Counted from the stretch's first letter, positions 26,093 to 37,218 are shown. The stretch: 64,000 nucleotides of DNA from Paraburkholderia monticola (GCF_001580545.1 NZ_LRBG01000011.1:1-64000); one strand, 5' to 3'. The notes: a model not told the origin generated them from the letters alone. Made by a program: numbers and translations.

Positions 26093-28929
26093 TATGCCGC
26101 GCTCCGCGTTTCGCCACTGCCGAACAGATTGCTGAAGCAGCGGCCGCACAGCGACGGATGCTCGGCGTTCGCGCCGACGTCCGCGCGATAGTGCCAGCAG
26201 CGCTCGCACTTCAGGTACTTCGAGGTGATCACTTCGACGCCTTCGTCCGCTTCGCTGTCGACCTTGACGACGTTCGCCGCCGACGTGATCAGCACGAACT
26301 TCAGGTCGTCGCCGAGGCTCGCGAGCGCGTCGTAACGCGCGCCGCTCGCGCGGATTTCGACTTCCGCCTGCAGCGACGAGCCGATCAGGTTCGCGACCCG
26401 CGCCTCTTCGAGTGCCTTGGTCACGTCGCCGCGCGCCGCGCGCAGCAGCGTCCACTTGTCGAGCAGCGCGCCGGCGTCTGGGACGGCCGGGTAGGCGTGG
26501 TACGTCTCGGTGAAGATCGTTTCGTTGTTCGGCTGGAACACCTTCCAGGCTTCTTCCGCGGTGAACGACAGGAACGGCGCCATCACGCGCAGCAGGCCGT
26601 GCGCGATGTGGTAGAGCGCGGTCTGCGCCGAACGGCGCGCGACCGAATCCGCCGCGGTGGTGTAGAGGCGGTCCTTCAGCACGTCGAGGTAGAAACCGCC
26701 GAGATCTTCCGAGCAGAACGTCTGCAGCTTCGCGACCACCGGATGGAACTCGTACTTCTCGTAGTGCGCGAGGATGTCGTTTTGCAGGTTCGCCGACAGC
26801 GCCACCGCATAGCGGTCGATTTCGAGCCAGTCTTCGACCGGACGCGCGTGCTGCGCGAAGTCGAAGTCGGACAGGTTCGCGAGCAGGAAGCGCAGCGTAT
26901 TGCGGATACGGCGGTAGCCTTCCGTCACGCGCTTGAGGATTTCCTCGGAGATCGCGAGCTCGCCCGAGTAGTCGGTCGACGCGATCCACAGGCGGATGAT
27001 TTCCGCGCCGAGGCGGTTCGCCACCTCATGCGGATCGATACCGTTGCCGAGCGACTTGCTCATCTTGCGGCCTTCGCCGTCGACGGTGAAGCCGTGCGTG
27101 AGCAACGCGTTGTACGGCGGCCGGCCGTCGAGCATCGACGCGGTCAGCAGCGACGAATGGAACCAGCCGCGGTGCTGGTCCGAGCCTTCGAGGTACAGGT
27201 CAGCCGGGAATTGCAGCTCGTCCTTGTGCGAGCCGCGCAGCACATGCCAGTGCGTGGTGCCCGAGTCGAACCACACGTCGAGCGTGTCGCGGTTCTTTTC
27301 GTACAGGTTCGCGTCGTCGCCGATCAGCTCGCGCGGATCGAGCGTCTGCCATGCCTCGATGCCTTCCTTCTCGACGCGTTGCGCGACTTGCTCGAGCAGC
27401 TCCAGCGTGCGCGGATGCAGCTCGCCGGTTTCCTTGTGCACGAAGAACGCCATCGGCACGCCCCACTGACGCTGACGCGAGAGCGTCCAGTCCGGGCGGT
27501 TCGCGATCATGCTGAAGAGGCGCTGCTTGCCCCACGACGGATAGAACGCCGTGTTCTCGATGCCTTCGAGTGCGGTTTCGCGCAGCGTCTTGTTGCCGTC
27601 GTTGGGCTTCACGTCCATGCCGGCGAACCACTGGGACGTGGCGCGGTAGATGATCGGCGTCTTGTGGCGCCAGCAGTGCATGTAACTGTGCGAGTACTTC
27701 TCGGTGCGCAGCAGCGAGCCGGCGCCTTGCAGCGCCTCGACGATCTGCGGATTGGCCGCCCAGATCGACAGGCCGCCGAACAGCGCGAGCGATTCGATGT
27801 AGCGGCCGTCGCCCATCACCGGGTTGATGATGTCCGAGTCGGCCATGCCGTGCGCTTTGCACGACACGAAGTCTTCCACGCCGTAGGCGGGCGACGAGTG
27901 CACGACGCCGGTGCCGGTTTCGGTCGTCACGTAGTCGCCGAGGTAGACCGGCGCGGTGCGCTTGTAGGCCGGATGCGCGGACGCGAGCGGGTGGTTGAAG
28001 CGCAGGTTCACGAGCTTTTCGCCCTGCGTCGTCGCGACGATCGTGCCTTCGAGGCCGTACAGCTTCAGGCAGGCCTCGACACGCTCCTCGGCGAGGATCA
28101 GCAGACCGCGCGGCGTGTCGACGAGCGCGTAGACGATTTCCGGATGCAGGTTCAGCGCCTGGTTGGCGGGAATGGTCCAGGGCGTGGTGGTCCAGATCAC
28201 GATGCCGCCTTCGTTGCGCGGCAGCGCGGCGAGGCCGAACGCCTGTGCGGTCTTCTCCGGTTCGGCGAAGCTGAACAGGACGTCGATCGTCGGATCGGTC
28301 TTGTCCTTGTACTCGACTTCCGCTTCAGCGAGCGCCGAGCCGCAGTCGAAACACCAGTTGACCGGCTTCAGGCCGCGAAACACGTAGCCCTTTTCCATGA
28401 TTTTCGCGAGCGCGCGGATTTCGCCGGCTTCGTTCGCGAAGTTCATCGTCTTGTACGGGTTGTCCCAGTCGCCGAGCACGCCCAGACGGCGGAAGCCCAC
28501 TTTCTGCTTCTCGATCTGCTCGGTCGCGTAGGCGCGCGCCTTCTGCATCACTTCGGCCGCGGGCAGCGCCTTGCCGAACTGCTTTTCGATCTGGATTTCG
28601 ATCGGCATGCCGTGGCAGTCCCAGCCCGGCACGTAGACCGCGTCGAAGCCCGCCAGATTGCGCGCCTTGACGATCATGTCCTTCAGGATCTTGTTCACCG
28701 CGTGGCCGAGGTGGATGTCGCCGTTCGCATACGGCGGGCCGTCGTGCAGGATGAACTTCTTGCGGCCTTTGGAGGCGGCGCGGATCGTGTCGTAGACCTT
28801 GCGTTCCTGCCAGTCCTTGACCCACTGGGGCTCGCGCTTGGGCAGGTCACCGCGCATCGGGAACGGCGTGTCGAGCAGGTTGACCGGGTAGCGGGACTGC
28901 GGTTTCGAATCGGCTTTCTTGTTGCTCAT
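26092..28929 (-). CDS. ileS: Isoleucyl-tRNA synthetase
   Basis: The 945-residue class I synthetase charges tRNA-Ile. HIGH-type motif HLGH (73-76, in [12 protein letters not shown]), KMSKS at about residue 622, the CP1 editing domain in between, an anticodon-binding domain and a C-terminal zinc finger ([12 protein letters not shown] ... CGRC) are all present. It is the bacterial Ile type 1 form. It follows ribF by 168 bp and is coupled to lspA. Confidence 0.97.
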   Translation of the reverse strand: MSNKKADSKPQSRYPVNLLDTPFPMRGDLPKREPQWVKDWQERKVYDTIRAASKGRKKFILHDGPPYANGDIHLGHAVNKILKDMIVKARNLAGFDAVYVPGWDCHGMPIEIQIEKQFGKALPAAEVMQKARAYATEQIEKQKVGFRRLGVLGDWDNPYKTMNFANEAGEIRALAKIMEKGYVFRGLKPVNWCFDCGSALAEAEVEYKDKTDPTIDVLFSFAEPEKTAQAFGLAALPRNEGGIVIWTTTPWTIPANQALNLHPEIVYALVDTPRGLLILAEERVEACLKLYGLEGTIVATTQGEKLVNLRFNHPLASAHPAYKRTAPVYLGDYVTTETGTGVVHSSPAYGVEDFVSCKAHGMADSDIINPVMGDGRYIESLALFGGLSIWAANPQIVEALQGAGSLLRTEKYSHSYMHCWRHKTPIIYRATSQWFAGMDVKPNDGNKTLRETALEGIENTAFYPSWGKQRLFSMIANRPDWTLSRQRQWGVPMAFFVHKETGELHPRTLELLEQVAQRVEKEGIEAWQTLDPRELIGDDANLYEKNRDTLDVWFDSGTTHWHVLRGSHKDELQFPADLYLEGSDQHRGWFHSSLLTASMLDGRPPYNALLTHGFTVDGEGRKMSKSLGNGIDPHEVANRLGAEIIRLWIASTDYSGELAISEEILKRVTEGYRRIRNTLRFLLANLSDFDFAQHARPVEDWLEIDRYAVALSANLQNDILAHYEKYEFHPVVAKLQTFCSEDLGGFYLDVLKDRLYTTAADSVARRSAQTALYHIAHGLLRVMAPFLSFTAEEAWKVFQPNNETIFTETYHAYPAVPDAGALLDKWTLLRAARGDVTKALEEARVANLIGSSLQAEVEIRASGARYDALASLGDDLKFVLITSAANVVKVDSEADEGVEVITSKYLKCERCWHYRADVGANAEHPSLCGRCFSNLFGSGETRSAA

Positions 28930-29097
28930 GATGTGGGTGGCGGTGAATTCGTTTCTATGCGTAGCGGCGCGCGGATTGCGCGACGCGCGAGGAGCGTGAG
29001 ACGCGTCCGGCAGGCGGCTCCGCGTGAAGCCCGGACGCCCTTCGATGCGCGCAGCGGCGGTTCGTGCGGCGTGGCGCGCCGGTCCGAACCGCGGCGG

Positions 29098-30093
29098 TTA
29101 TCTAATTCGGTCGGTGGCCGAGGTGGCGAAACCGGTGGAACGACTGCCCGGCGTGCCGGCGCCGACCGCGGCGAACCACGCGCGCGCATTGGCGACGTCG
29201 CGCGCGATCGCGGCGGTGAGCGTTTCGAGGTCGACGAACTTCTCCTCGTCGCGCAGCTTCTTCAGGAATTCGACGCGCACGAGTTTGCCATACGCGTCGC
29301 CGTGCCAGTCGAGCAGGTGCACTTCGAGCAGCACGCGGCCGGAATCGTCGACGGTGGGGCGCAGGCCGAGGCTTGCGACGCCCGGCAGCGGTTGCTCGGC
29401 GATGCCGTGAACCTGGACGACAAAAATGCCGGCGAGTGCCGGGCGCTTGTGCGCGATCGGCAGATTGAGCGTCGGAAAGCCGAGATCGCGGCCGAGCTTC
29501 ATGCCGTGCGTGACGTGCCCGCTGATCAGATAGTCGCGCCCGAGCGCGGCGCGCGCCGAATCCAGGTCGCCGGCGATCAGCGCCGCGCGCACGCCCGAGC
29601 TCGAAATGCGCGCGCCCGACGGATCGGCGACCGTCGCCATCTGTTCGACTTCGAAACCGTACTGCTTGCCGGCCGCCTGCAGCGACGCGAAATCGCCGGC
29701 GCGCTTCGCGCCGTAGCGGAAGTCGTCGCCGATCATGATCCAGCGCGCGTGCAATCCGTTGACGATGATCCGCTCGACGAACGCATCCGGCGACTGGCTC
29801 GCGAACGTCTGATTGAAGTGCTCGACCACGACCCGGTCGACCCCGTTGGTGCGCAGCGCCTCGAGCTTGTCGCGCAGCATCGCGATGCGCGGCGGCGCGC
29901 CGGCCGGGTTGAAGAACTCGCGCGGGTGCGGTTCGAAGGTCATCACGCAGACGGGCAGGCCACGCGCATTGGCCGCCGCGCGCACGTGCGCGAGCAGAGC
30001 CTGGTGGCCGCGGTGGACACCGTCGAAGTTGCCGATGGTCAGCGCGCACGGCGCGCGGCTCTCGGCATTGGGAAGACCGCGGAAGACTCTCAC
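29098..30093 (-). CDS. ribF: Bifunctional riboflavin kinase / FAD synthetase
   Basis: The 331-residue enzyme turns riboflavin into FMN and then FAD. The N-terminal adenylyltransferase domain has TIGNFDGVHRGHQ (HxGH type, H27-H30) and the PHPREFF motif; the C-terminal kinase domain has GHVTHGMKLGRDLGFPTLNL and GIFVVQVHG. A GTG start at 30093 gives the family N-terminus VRVFRGLPNAES; the in-frame ATG 21 codons upstream adds non-homologous residues. No strong ribosome binding site is seen. It is the first gene of the ribF-ileS-lspA-coaBC-dut cluster. Confidence 0.92.
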   Translation of the reverse strand: MRVFRGLPNAESRAPCALTIGNFDGVHRGHQALLAHVRAAANARGLPVCVMTFEPHPREFFNPAGAPPRIAMLRDKLEALRTNGVDRVVVEHFNQTFASQSPDAFVERIIVNGLHARWIMIGDDFRYGAKRAGDFASLQAAGKQYGFEVEQMATVADPSGARISSSGVRAALIAGDLDSARAALGRDYLISGHVTHGMKLGRDLGFPTLNLPIAHKRPALAGIFVVQVHGIAEQPLPGVASLGLRPTVDDSGRVLLEVHLLDWHGDAYGKLVRVEFLKKLRDEEKFVDLETLTAAIARDVANARAWFAAVGAGTPGSRSTGFATSATDRIR

Positions 30094-30231
30094 GATAGCG
30101 GGATGCAGCGGTTGCTGCGGTTGCAATAGGGGCGCGGCCAAGGTGCCGCAAAACACACGATTATAAACACTTGGCGCAACAGAAGGCTGCGCGGTCGCGG
30201 TCCGGCGATTGCCGAATGATAAAATCCGCCC

Positions 30232-30885
30232 ATGAAAAAACTCGTCATCCTGATTTCCGGGCGGGGCAGCAACATGGAAGCCATCGTGCGCGCCTGCGCA
30301 GGGGAGGGCTGGCCGGCGCGGGTCGCCGCCGTGATTGCCAACCGTCCCGATGCCGCGGGGCTCGCGTTCGCGGCCTCACACGGCATCGCCACCGCGGTGG
30401 TCGATCATCGCCAGTTTCCGGATCGCGATAGCTTCGACGCGGCACTCGCCGAGCAGATCGACGCGTTCGCGCCGGACCTCGTCGTGCTCGCGGGCTTCAT
30501 GCGCGTGCTGACCTCGCGCTTCGTCGACCACTACGCAGGGCGCATGCTGAACGTGCACCCGTCGCTGCTGCCGAGCTTTCCGGGCCTGAAGACCCACCAG
30601 CAGGCGCTCGACGCCGGCGTGCGGCTGCACGGCGCGTCGGTGCATTTTGTCACGTCGAAGCTCGATCACGGGCCGATCGTGTTGCAGTCGGCGGTGCCTG
30701 TCGAGGCGGACGATACCGCTGCAACGCTCGCCGCACGCGTGCTCGCCACCGAGCACATCATTTATCCACGCGCGGTGCGCTGGTTCGTCGAAGGGCGTCT
30801 CGCTCTCGACGGCTCGCGCGTCACGCTTACGCCGTCGGAGCCGCAATGGCTCTTTGCCGGTCACACCGCCGGAGAGGGCGCATGA
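30232..30885 (+). CDS. purN: Phosphoribosylglycinamide formyltransferase (GART)
   Basis: The 217-residue enzyme adds the formyl group from 10-formyl-THF to GAR in purine synthesis. Catalytic residues are N107 and H109 in MLNVHPSLLPSFPGL and D145 in KLDHGPIV. The N-terminal phosphate loop ILISGRGSNMEA is typical. The stop overlaps the start of the methyltransferase gene by ATGA. It is divergent from ribF. Confidence 0.95.
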   Translation: MKKLVILISGRGSNMEAIVRACAGEGWPARVAAVIANRPDAAGLAFAASHGIATAVVDHRQFPDRDSFDAALAEQIDAFAPDLVVLAGFMRVLTSRFVDHYAGRMLNVHPSLLPSFPGLKTHQQALDAGVRLHGASVHFVTSKLDHGPIVLQSAVPVEADDTAATLAARVLATEHIIYPRAVRWFVEGRLALDGSRVTLTPSEPQWLFAGHTAGEGA

Positions 30886-32141
30886 GATTACATGGTTTCC
30901 TGATTGGACAAACTGAAACGCTGCTAGCCGAAGTGCTGAGGCTGAATGGCCCCGCCGACGCCACCACGAGCCGCTTCTTCCGCGCGCATCCGAAGCTCGG
31001 ACACTCTGAGCGCGGCGTGATCGCCGAGGCGGTGTTCGCGGTGCTGCGCCGCCGGATGGAGTTCGCGCATCTGGCCGAAAGCGGCACCGGCAGCCCGGCG
31101 CGCCGCATGGCACTGCTGGGCCTGATGCAGACGGCCGGGCGCTCGGCGCTCAAGCCGTTCGTCAGCGAGGCCGAGGCGACGTGGCTCGAACACGTGGCGA
31201 AGATCGACCCGGAAAGTCTGCCGCTGCGGATTCGCCTGAACCTGCCCGACTGGATCTGCCAGGCGCTGAACCCGCGCTTCGAGGCCGCCGAACTCGCGCA
31301 GCTGGCCGCCGCGCTGAACTATCCAGCGCCGCTCGATCTGCGCGCGAACCCCATCAAGGCGAGCCGCGAAGACGTGCTGGGCGCGCTGTCGAAGGCCGGC
31401 ATCGAGGCGGGCGCGACACCGTTCGCGCCGCTCGGCGTGCGCGTGGTCGGCAAGCCGGCGCTCACCAAGCTCGATGCATTCCAGCAGGGCTGGCTCGAAG
31501 TGCAGGACGAGGGCAGCCAGCTGCTGTGCTCGCTGGTCGCGCCGCGGCGCGGCGAGATGATCGTCGATTTCTGCGCGGGCGCGGGCGGCAAGACGCTGGC
31601 GCTCGGCGCGGCGATGCGCTCGACCGGCCGCCTCTACGCGTTCGACATCTCCGAGCGGCGTCTCGCGAAGCTGAAGCCGCGGCTTGCGCGCAGCGGTCTG
31701 TCGAACGTGAATCCGGTGCTGATCGACAGCGAACACGATGCGAAGATCAAGCGTCTGGCGGGCAAGATCGACCGCGTGCTCGTCGATGCGCCGTGTAGCG
31801 GCCTCGGCACGCTGCGCCGCAATCCGGATCTGAAGTGGCGCCAGTCGCCGGAGTCGATTACCGAGCTGGCGCCGAAGCAGGCATCGATTCTCGCGAGCGC
31901 GGCGCGTCTCGTGAAGAAGGGCGGGCGACTCGTCTACGCGACGTGCTCGATTCTCGAGGCGGAAAACGAGGCGATCGTGCAGCAGTTCCTCGCCGATCAC
32001 CCGGACTTCGCGCTGGTGCCCGCGCGTGACGTGCTCGCCGAGCAGCGCATCGAACTGGAAATGGGCGACTACCTGTCGCTGTGGCCGCACCGCCACGCGA
32101 CCGACGGCTTCTTCGCCGCCGTGCTCGAGCGCCAGAGCTAG
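30882..32141 (+). CDS. RsmB/NOP-family RNA m5C methyltransferase
   Basis: The 419-residue SAM-dependent enzyme has the NOL1/NOP2/sun layout: an N-terminal helical part, then the Rossmann methyltransferase with DFCAGAGGKTLALG (SAM site), APCSGLGTLRR with the catalytic Cys pair member and YATCSILEAENEA with the second Cys. It should make 5-methylcytosine in rRNA or tRNA; the target is not determined. It lacks a clear NusB-like RsmB N-terminus, so it may not be the canonical 16S C967 enzyme. It is coupled to purN and its last codons end 70 bp before the MscS gene. Confidence 0.88.
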   Translation: MRLHGFLIGQTETLLAEVLRLNGPADATTSRFFRAHPKLGHSERGVIAEAVFAVLRRRMEFAHLAESGTGSPARRMALLGLMQTAGRSALKPFVSEAEATWLEHVAKIDPESLPLRIRLNLPDWICQALNPRFEAAELAQLAAALNYPAPLDLRANPIKASREDVLGALSKAGIEAGATPFAPLGVRVVGKPALTKLDAFQQGWLEVQDEGSQLLCSLVAPRRGEMIVDFCAGAGGKTLALGAAMRSTGRLYAFDISERRLAKLKPRLARSGLSNVNPVLIDSEHDAKIKRLAGKIDRVLVDAPCSGLGTLRRNPDLKWRQSPESITELAPKQASILASAARLVKKGGRLVYATCSILEAENEAIVQQFLADHPDFALVPARDVLAEQRIELEMGDYLSLWPHRHATDGFFAAVLERQS

Positions 32142-32211
32142 GCAACCGGCTCCTGGCCGGCGCGCGGGTTCGTCGACGAATCCATCCGCGCCGGCGATTT
32201 CGGCGAGATCC

Positions 32212-33588
32212 ATGCATACGACTTTTCCCCACATGTTCAGCGACATCGCGCGCGACTTCGGTCAGCCCGTGATGTTGTGGCAGGTCGCCATCCTGGTCGC
32301 GACGCTGGTCGTCGCGTGGCTGCTCGCGCGGGCGCTGCGTCGCCGCATCGAGCGGCCGCGCTACCAGAGCCTGCGCTTCGGCATGGAGAGCCTCGACCGC
32401 GCGGCTTTCCCGCTGATCGGGGCGGCGCTCGTGTGGCTCGCGCGGGCGATCGCCGATCCGTTCATGGACACCGCGCTGCTCGATCTGGCGCTGGTGCCGC
32501 TCGTCGGCATCGGGCTGATCTACATCGTGTTTTTCTTCGCACGGCGGGTGTTCAATCGCGAGGGCGGGGAGCATCCGTGGCTGTTTCTCGTCGAGAAAAT
32601 CGTCTCGGTGGTCGTCTGGGTCGGCATGGTGCTCACGCTGCTGGGCATCCAGAACGCCGTGATCGAGTGGATGGACAGCGTGCGCTTTCGCGTCGGCAAC
32701 GCGCACATGACGCTCCTGTCGCTGATCACGGGGCTGCTGTGGGTCGGCGTCACGATGATCGTCGCGATGTGGCTCGGCTCGACGTTCGAAGACCGCCTGA
32801 TGCGCTCGAAGACGCTCGACGCCAATCTCAAAGTGGTGGTCGCGCGCGTCGGCCGTGCGGCCTTCGTGCTTGCGGCGATCCTGGTCAGCCTGTCGATCGT
32901 CGGCATCGACATCACCGTGCTCGGCGTGTTCGGCGGCGCGCTCGGCGTCGGGCTCGGCTTCGGCATGCAGAAGATCGCGAGCAATTACGTGTCGGGCTTC
33001 ATCATCCTGCTCGACCGCTCGTTGCGGATCGGCGACACGATCAACGTGAGCGGCCTGCAAGGCCGCGTCACGCAGATCCGCACGCGCTACACCGTGGTGC
33101 GCGGGCTCGACGGCATCGAGACGCTGATTCCGAACGAAAAGCTGATCACCGACGTCGTGCAGAACCAGTCGTCGTATCTGACGCGTGGGTACGCGAGGCT
33201 GGCCGTGCAGATCGCCTACACGTCCGACGTCGAGCAGGTGATGACGCTGCTCGCCCAGGCCGCCGACGACGTCCCGCGAGTGCTGCGCGAACCGGCGCCG
33301 ACGCCGTTTCTGGTCGGCTTCGGTCCGGACGGTATCAATCTCGAACTAGGCTTCTGGATCGAGGACGCGGCGAGCGGAACGGGTGGCGTGCGCTCGACGG
33401 TCAATCGCAATATCTGGCGTCTCTTTTCCGAGCACGGCGTCACGATTCCGCTCGCGCAACGCGAGGTGCGCATTGTCGCCCCAGCAAGCGGCGCAATGCC
33501 GCACCCGGTAACAATGACCGACCCTGCGCTCGCTGCTGCCGATCCGGCGCTGAGGCCCGCCAACGGGGCCGTCAACGACGGCCGCTAG
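32212..33588 (+). CDS. Mechanosensitive ion channel of the MscS family
   Basis: The 458-residue membrane protein has about five to six predicted membrane helices. The pore helix and beta domain are visible in FGGALGVGLGFGMQKIASNY and the following FIILLDRSLRIGDTINVSG, then a C-terminal alpha/beta domain. The Gly/Ala-rich helix is the MscS pore hallmark. The start at 32212 avoids overlap with the upstream methyltransferase; GGCGAGA precedes it. The tail (about 35 residues, AAADPALRPANGA) is low complexity. It probably shares a transcript with purN and the methyltransferase. Confidence 0.9.
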   Translation: MHTTFPHMFSDIARDFGQPVMLWQVAILVATLVVAWLLARALRRRIERPRYQSLRFGMESLDRAAFPLIGAALVWLARAIADPFMDTALLDLALVPLVGIGLIYIVFFFARRVFNREGGEHPWLFLVEKIVSVVVWVGMVLTLLGIQNAVIEWMDSVRFRVGNAHMTLLSLITGLLWVGVTMIVAMWLGSTFEDRLMRSKTLDANLKVVVARVGRAAFVLAAILVSLSIVGIDITVLGVFGGALGVGLGFGMQKIASNYVSGFIILLDRSLRIGDTINVSGLQGRVTQIRTRYTVVRGLDGIETLIPNEKLITDVVQNQSSYLTRGYARLAVQIAYTSDVEQVMTLLAQAADDVPRVLREPAPTPFLVGFGPDGINLELGFWIEDAASGTGGVRSTVNRNIWRLFSEHGVTIPLAQREVRIVAPASGAMPHPVTMTDPALAAADPALRPANGAVNDGR

Positions 33589-33788
33589 GTCCGTTTTCAC
33601 GCCGTTACGGCGTCCGCGCGAGCGACGCGGCAGTCACTATCAGCTTGATGCCGCACAAAAAATCCCTATTTGTTACAAACACTTGGGACGCTTCAAGTAG
33701 AATATCGTCCTGTCCCGCTGTATGCTTTCACTTTCATGACACACGCGGCGCGTGTGCTCCGAATCTCTCGTTCTGCAGGTAACTTACC

Positions 33789-34985
33789 TTGTTGAATTCT
33801 TTGCTCGATTTCCTTGCCCACGGCCTGCTGCATTTCTCCTGGTGGCAACTCGTCGTGTACACGCTGATCGTGACGCATATCACGATCATCGGCGTGACCG
33901 TCTATCTGCATCGCTGCCAGGCGCATCGCGCGCTGGATCTGCACCCGATCGCCAGTCATTTTTTCCGTTTCTGGCTGTGGATGACCACCGGCATGCTCAC
34001 CGGCCAGTGGGCCGCGATTCACCGCAAGCACCACGCGAAGTGCGAGACCGAAGAGGATCCGCACAGCCCGCAGACGCGCGGCATCTGGAAGGTGCTGCTC
34101 GAAGGCGCCGAGCTCTATCGCACCGAAGCGAAAAACGAAGAAACGATGCGCAAGTTCAGCCACGGCACGCCGAACGACTGGATGGAGCGCAACGTCTACA
34201 CGAAGTACCCGATTCTCGGCGTGAGCCTGATGATGGTGCTCAACGTCGCGCTGTTCGGCGTCGTCGGACTGACCATCTGGGCCGTGCAGATGGTGTGGAT
34301 TCCGTTCTGGGCCGCGGGCGTGGTCAACGGTCTTGCGCACTTCTGGGGCTATCGCAACTTCAATTCGTCGGATGCGAGCACCAACATTTTCCCGTGGGGC
34401 ATCATCATCGGCGGCGAAGAGCTGCATAACAATCATCACACGTATGCGACGTCGGCGAAGCTGTCGAACAAGTGGTACGAGTTCGACATCGGCTGGATGT
34501 ACATCCGCATCATGCAGGCGTTTCGTCTGGCCAAGGTGAAGAAGGTTGCGCCGACGCCGCGCCTGACCACCGGCAAGCTCGTGCTCGATCAGGACACGCT
34601 GCAGGCCGTGCTCGCGAACCGTTACGAAGTGATGGCGCGTTACGCGAACACGATCAAGCGCGCGTACCGCCAGGAGCTTGCGCATCTGAAGGAAGTCGGT
34701 GCGCGTGAAAAGTATCAGGTGATGCGTGGCGCGCGGAGCTGGTTCCACAAGGAAGAAGCAGGTCTGAACGAGCCGCAGAAGCTCCAGCTGCCGCAGATTT
34801 TCGCGAACAGCCAGAAGCTGAAGACCTACATCGACATGCGCAACGAACTCGCGGCGATGTGGGAGCGCTCCAACGCTTCGCGCGAACAACTGCTGGTTCA
34901 ATTGCAGGACTGGTGCCATCGCGCCGAGCAGAGTGGTATCAAGGCGCTGCAAGACTTCGCGATGCGACTGCGTCGCTATGCCTGA
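33789..34985 (+). CDS. Membrane fatty acid (acyl-CoA type) desaturase
   Basis: The 398-residue integral membrane di-iron enzyme introduces a double bond in an acyl chain. Three histidine boxes are in place: HRCQAHR (H41-H46), HRKHH (H78, H81, H82) and HNNHH (H213, H216, H217). Four hydrophobic segments surround them. After residue ~240 comes a helical, Lys/Glu-rich C-terminal region of about 150 residues, longer than in simple delta-9 desaturases but common in Burkholderia homologues. The start is TTG at 33789, with AGGTAA about 9 bp upstream. A terminator follows. Confidence 0.88.
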   Translation: MLNSLLDFLAHGLLHFSWWQLVVYTLIVTHITIIGVTVYLHRCQAHRALDLHPIASHFFRFWLWMTTGMLTGQWAAIHRKHHAKCETEEDPHSPQTRGIWKVLLEGAELYRTEAKNEETMRKFSHGTPNDWMERNVYTKYPILGVSLMMVLNVALFGVVGLTIWAVQMVWIPFWAAGVVNGLAHFWGYRNFNSSDASTNIFPWGIIIGGEELHNNHHTYATSAKLSNKWYEFDIGWMYIRIMQAFRLAKVKKVAPTPRLTTGKLVLDQDTLQAVLANRYEVMARYANTIKRAYRQELAHLKEVGAREKYQVMRGARSWFHKEEAGLNEPQKLQLPQIFANSQKLKTYIDMRNELAAMWERSNASREQLLVQLQDWCHRAEQSGIKALQDFAMRLRRYA

Positions 34986-35011
34986 AATCCATTAAAATTT
35001 AAGAACGTCAC

Positions 35012-35042
35012 AAAACCCCGCGTTGGCGGGGTTTTGCATTTT
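35012..35042 (+). terminator. Terminator after the desaturase gene
   Basis: AAAACCCCG / CGGGGTTTT forms a 9-bp stem with loop CGTTGG-type, followed by TTTTGCATTTTT. Confidence 0.88.
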
Positions 35043-35115
35043 TGGGCTGCGGAAAAGCATCGCGTCTGTAGCGCGAGCGGCAAGCCGCGGCGGCCAGGTG
35101 AGGGCAGAGGAGATG

Positions 35116-36255
35116 ATGGAGCAGCAAGCGATCAAGGCCGTCGAATACGATCGGCCTCAGGCGCAGGGCACGACTTGCGGAATCGGGCAGGCGTGGGCGA
35201 AGGTGCCCGAGACGCCGTCGCCCGCAGAGAAACAGGCGCTGAAGGCGCGCATTCGTGCGTTGCTCAAGCGCGAGAAGGCGGTGCTGGTAGCGCATTATTA
35301 TGTCGATGCCGAATTGCAGGAGCTCGCCGACGAAACCGGTGGCTGCGTCGCCGATTCGCTGGAAATGGCGCGCTTCGGGCGCGATCACGAGGCGCAAACG
35401 CTGGTAGTCGCGGGCGTGCGCTTTATGGGCGAGACTGCGAAAATCCTGAGCCCCGGCAAGCGCATCCTGATGCCCGATCTCGACGCGACCTGTTCGCTCG
35501 ACCTTGGCTGTCCGGTCGATGAGTTCTCGGCGTTCTGCGATGCCCATCCAGACCGCACGGTGGTCGTGTATGCGAACACGAGCGCGGCCGTGAAGGCGCG
35601 CGCGGACTGGATGGTGACGTCGTCGATCGGGCTCGAGATCGTTGCCGATTTGCATGCGCGCGGCGAAAAGATCATTTGGGCGCCGGACCGTCATCTCGGC
35701 AACTACATCCAAAGCAAGACCGGCGCCGACATGCTGATGTGGCAAGGCTCGTGTCTCGTGCACGACGAATTCAAGGGCATCGAACTCGATCTGCTGCGCG
35801 CCGAGTATCCGCACGCGAAGGTGCTCGTGCATCCGGAGTCGCCGGCCAATGTGGTCGCGCAGGCGGACGTGGTCGGCTCGACTACGCAACTGATCGACGC
35901 CGCCCAGAAGCTCGATGCAACGCATTTCATCGTCGCGACCGACCTCGGGATCCTGCACAAGATGCAGCTCGCCGCGCCCGGCAAGACGCTGATCGCCGCG
36001 CCGACGGCCGGCAACAGCGCGACCTGCAAGAGCTGCGCGCATTGCCCGTGGATGGCGATGAACGGGCTCGCGAATCTGGCCGACGTGCTCGAGCGCGGCC
36101 ACAACGAGATTTTCGTCGATCGGTCGATCGGCGAACGGGCACGCCTGCCGATCGACCGCATGCTCGACTTCGCGGCGCGCCACAAAAAGCGCGTGCAGGC
36201 GAGCGGCGATCTCGCGCGCGACGCGCAACTGTATTCGAACGTGGGGGCAGCGTAA
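35116..36255 (+). CDS. nadA: Quinolinate synthase A
   Basis: The 379-residue [4Fe-4S] enzyme condenses iminoaspartate with dihydroxyacetone phosphate to quinolinate in NAD synthesis. The substrate motif [20 protein letters not shown] and the cluster cysteines (CSLDLGC region and [13 protein letters not shown]) are present. It is the long form found in betaproteobacteria. The start at 35116 has GAGGAG just upstream; a second ATG one codon earlier is equally possible. nadC follows with a TAATG overlap. Confidence 0.95.
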   Translation: MEQQAIKAVEYDRPQAQGTTCGIGQAWAKVPETPSPAEKQALKARIRALLKREKAVLVAHYYVDAELQELADETGGCVADSLEMARFGRDHEAQTLVVAGVRFMGETAKILSPGKRILMPDLDATCSLDLGCPVDEFSAFCDAHPDRTVVVYANTSAAVKARADWMVTSSIGLEIVADLHARGEKIIWAPDRHLGNYIQSKTGADMLMWQGSCLVHDEFKGIELDLLRAEYPHAKVLVHPESPANVVAQADVVGSTTQLIDAAQKLDATHFIVATDLGILHKMQLAAPGKTLIAAPTAGNSATCKSCAHCPWMAMNGLANLADVLERGHNEIFVDRSIGERARLPIDRMLDFAARHKKRVQASGDLARDAQLYSNVGAA

Positions 36256-37178
36256 TGACGGTGATGGAGAAGGCAGCCGAGCAGGCGGCGGCGCGCGAAG
36301 TGGGCAACGCAGTGTCACCGCTTTTCGCGGAGATTCACGCGCAATACGGCGCGGCGTTCGACGCGGCGCTCGCGCGCAACGTCGCCGATGCGCTCGCCGA
36401 AGACGTTGGCAGCGGCGATCAGACCGGTCGCCTCGTGCCCGCGGATGACGTCCGCAATGCTCGCATTATCGTGCGCGAGGATGCGGTGCTGTGCGGCGTG
36501 CCGTGGTTCGACGCGGTGATGCGCTCGGTCGACCCGCGGATCGAAGTTCAATGGCGTTATGGCGAGGGCGATCGCATGAGCGCCGACACGACGGTCTGCG
36601 ATCTGCGCGGGCCGGTGCGCGCGCTGCTGACGGCAGAGCGCAATGCGATGAATTTCCTGCAGCTGCTGTCGGGCGTGGCGAGCGCGACGCGCCGCTATGT
36701 CGACGCAATTGCGCACACGCGTACGCGCGTTCTCGATACGCGCAAGACGCTGCCGGGTTTGCGGCTCGCGCAGAAGTACGCGGTGCGCGTCGGTGGCGGC
36801 GCAAACCAGCGGCTCGCGCTCTACGACGGCATCCTGATCAAGGAAAACCACATTGCCGCGGCCGGCGGCGTCGGTGCGGCGATGGACTCGGCGCTCGCGT
36901 TGAATTCGGGCGTGCCGATCCAGATCGAAGTCGAAACGCTCGAACAACTGGAAACCGCGCTCGCGCATCGCGCGCAGTCGATTCTGCTCGACAATTTCTC
37001 GTTCGACATGATGCGCGACGCGGTCCGTATCACGGCGGGGCGTGCGGTGCTGGAGGTATCTGGCGGCGTGAACTTCGAGACCGTGCGTACGATCGCGGAG
37101 ACAGGCGTTGACCGCGTGTCGATCGGCGCGCTGACCAAGGACGTGCGCGCGACCGACTATTCGATGCGGATCGTTTGA
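36255..37178 (+). CDS. nadC: Nicotinate-nucleotide pyrophosphorylase (quinolinate phosphoribosyltransferase)
   Basis: The 307-residue enzyme turns quinolinate and PRPP into nicotinate mononucleotide. Typical segments are ALAEDVGSGDQT, the TRKTLPGLRLAQKYAVRVGG PRPP/substrate strip, and SGGVNFETVRTIAETGVDRV. The start overlaps the nadA stop (TAATG). It completes the de novo NAD branch with nadA and the convergent nadB. Confidence 0.96.
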   Translation: MTVMEKAAEQAAAREVGNAVSPLFAEIHAQYGAAFDAALARNVADALAEDVGSGDQTGRLVPADDVRNARIIVREDAVLCGVPWFDAVMRSVDPRIEVQWRYGEGDRMSADTTVCDLRGPVRALLTAERNAMNFLQLLSGVASATRRYVDAIAHTRTRVLDTRKTLPGLRLAQKYAVRVGGGANQRLALYDGILIKENHIAAAGGVGAAMDSALALNSGVPIQIEVETLEQLETALAHRAQSILLDNFSFDMMRDAVRITAGRAVLEVSGGVNFETVRTIAETGVDRVSIGALTKDVRATDYSMRIV

Positions 37179-37218
37179 GCCTCGCGCGTTTCGCGGATCA
37201 AGAAACGCTTGCGCTAAC

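Noticed and set aside
26044..30129. Open frame of 1361 codons on the plus strand
   Set aside because: It is the antisense of ileS, lspA and ribF. GC-rich third positions keep the opposite frame open. The product has no known domain and is extremely Arg/Ala/Val-rich.
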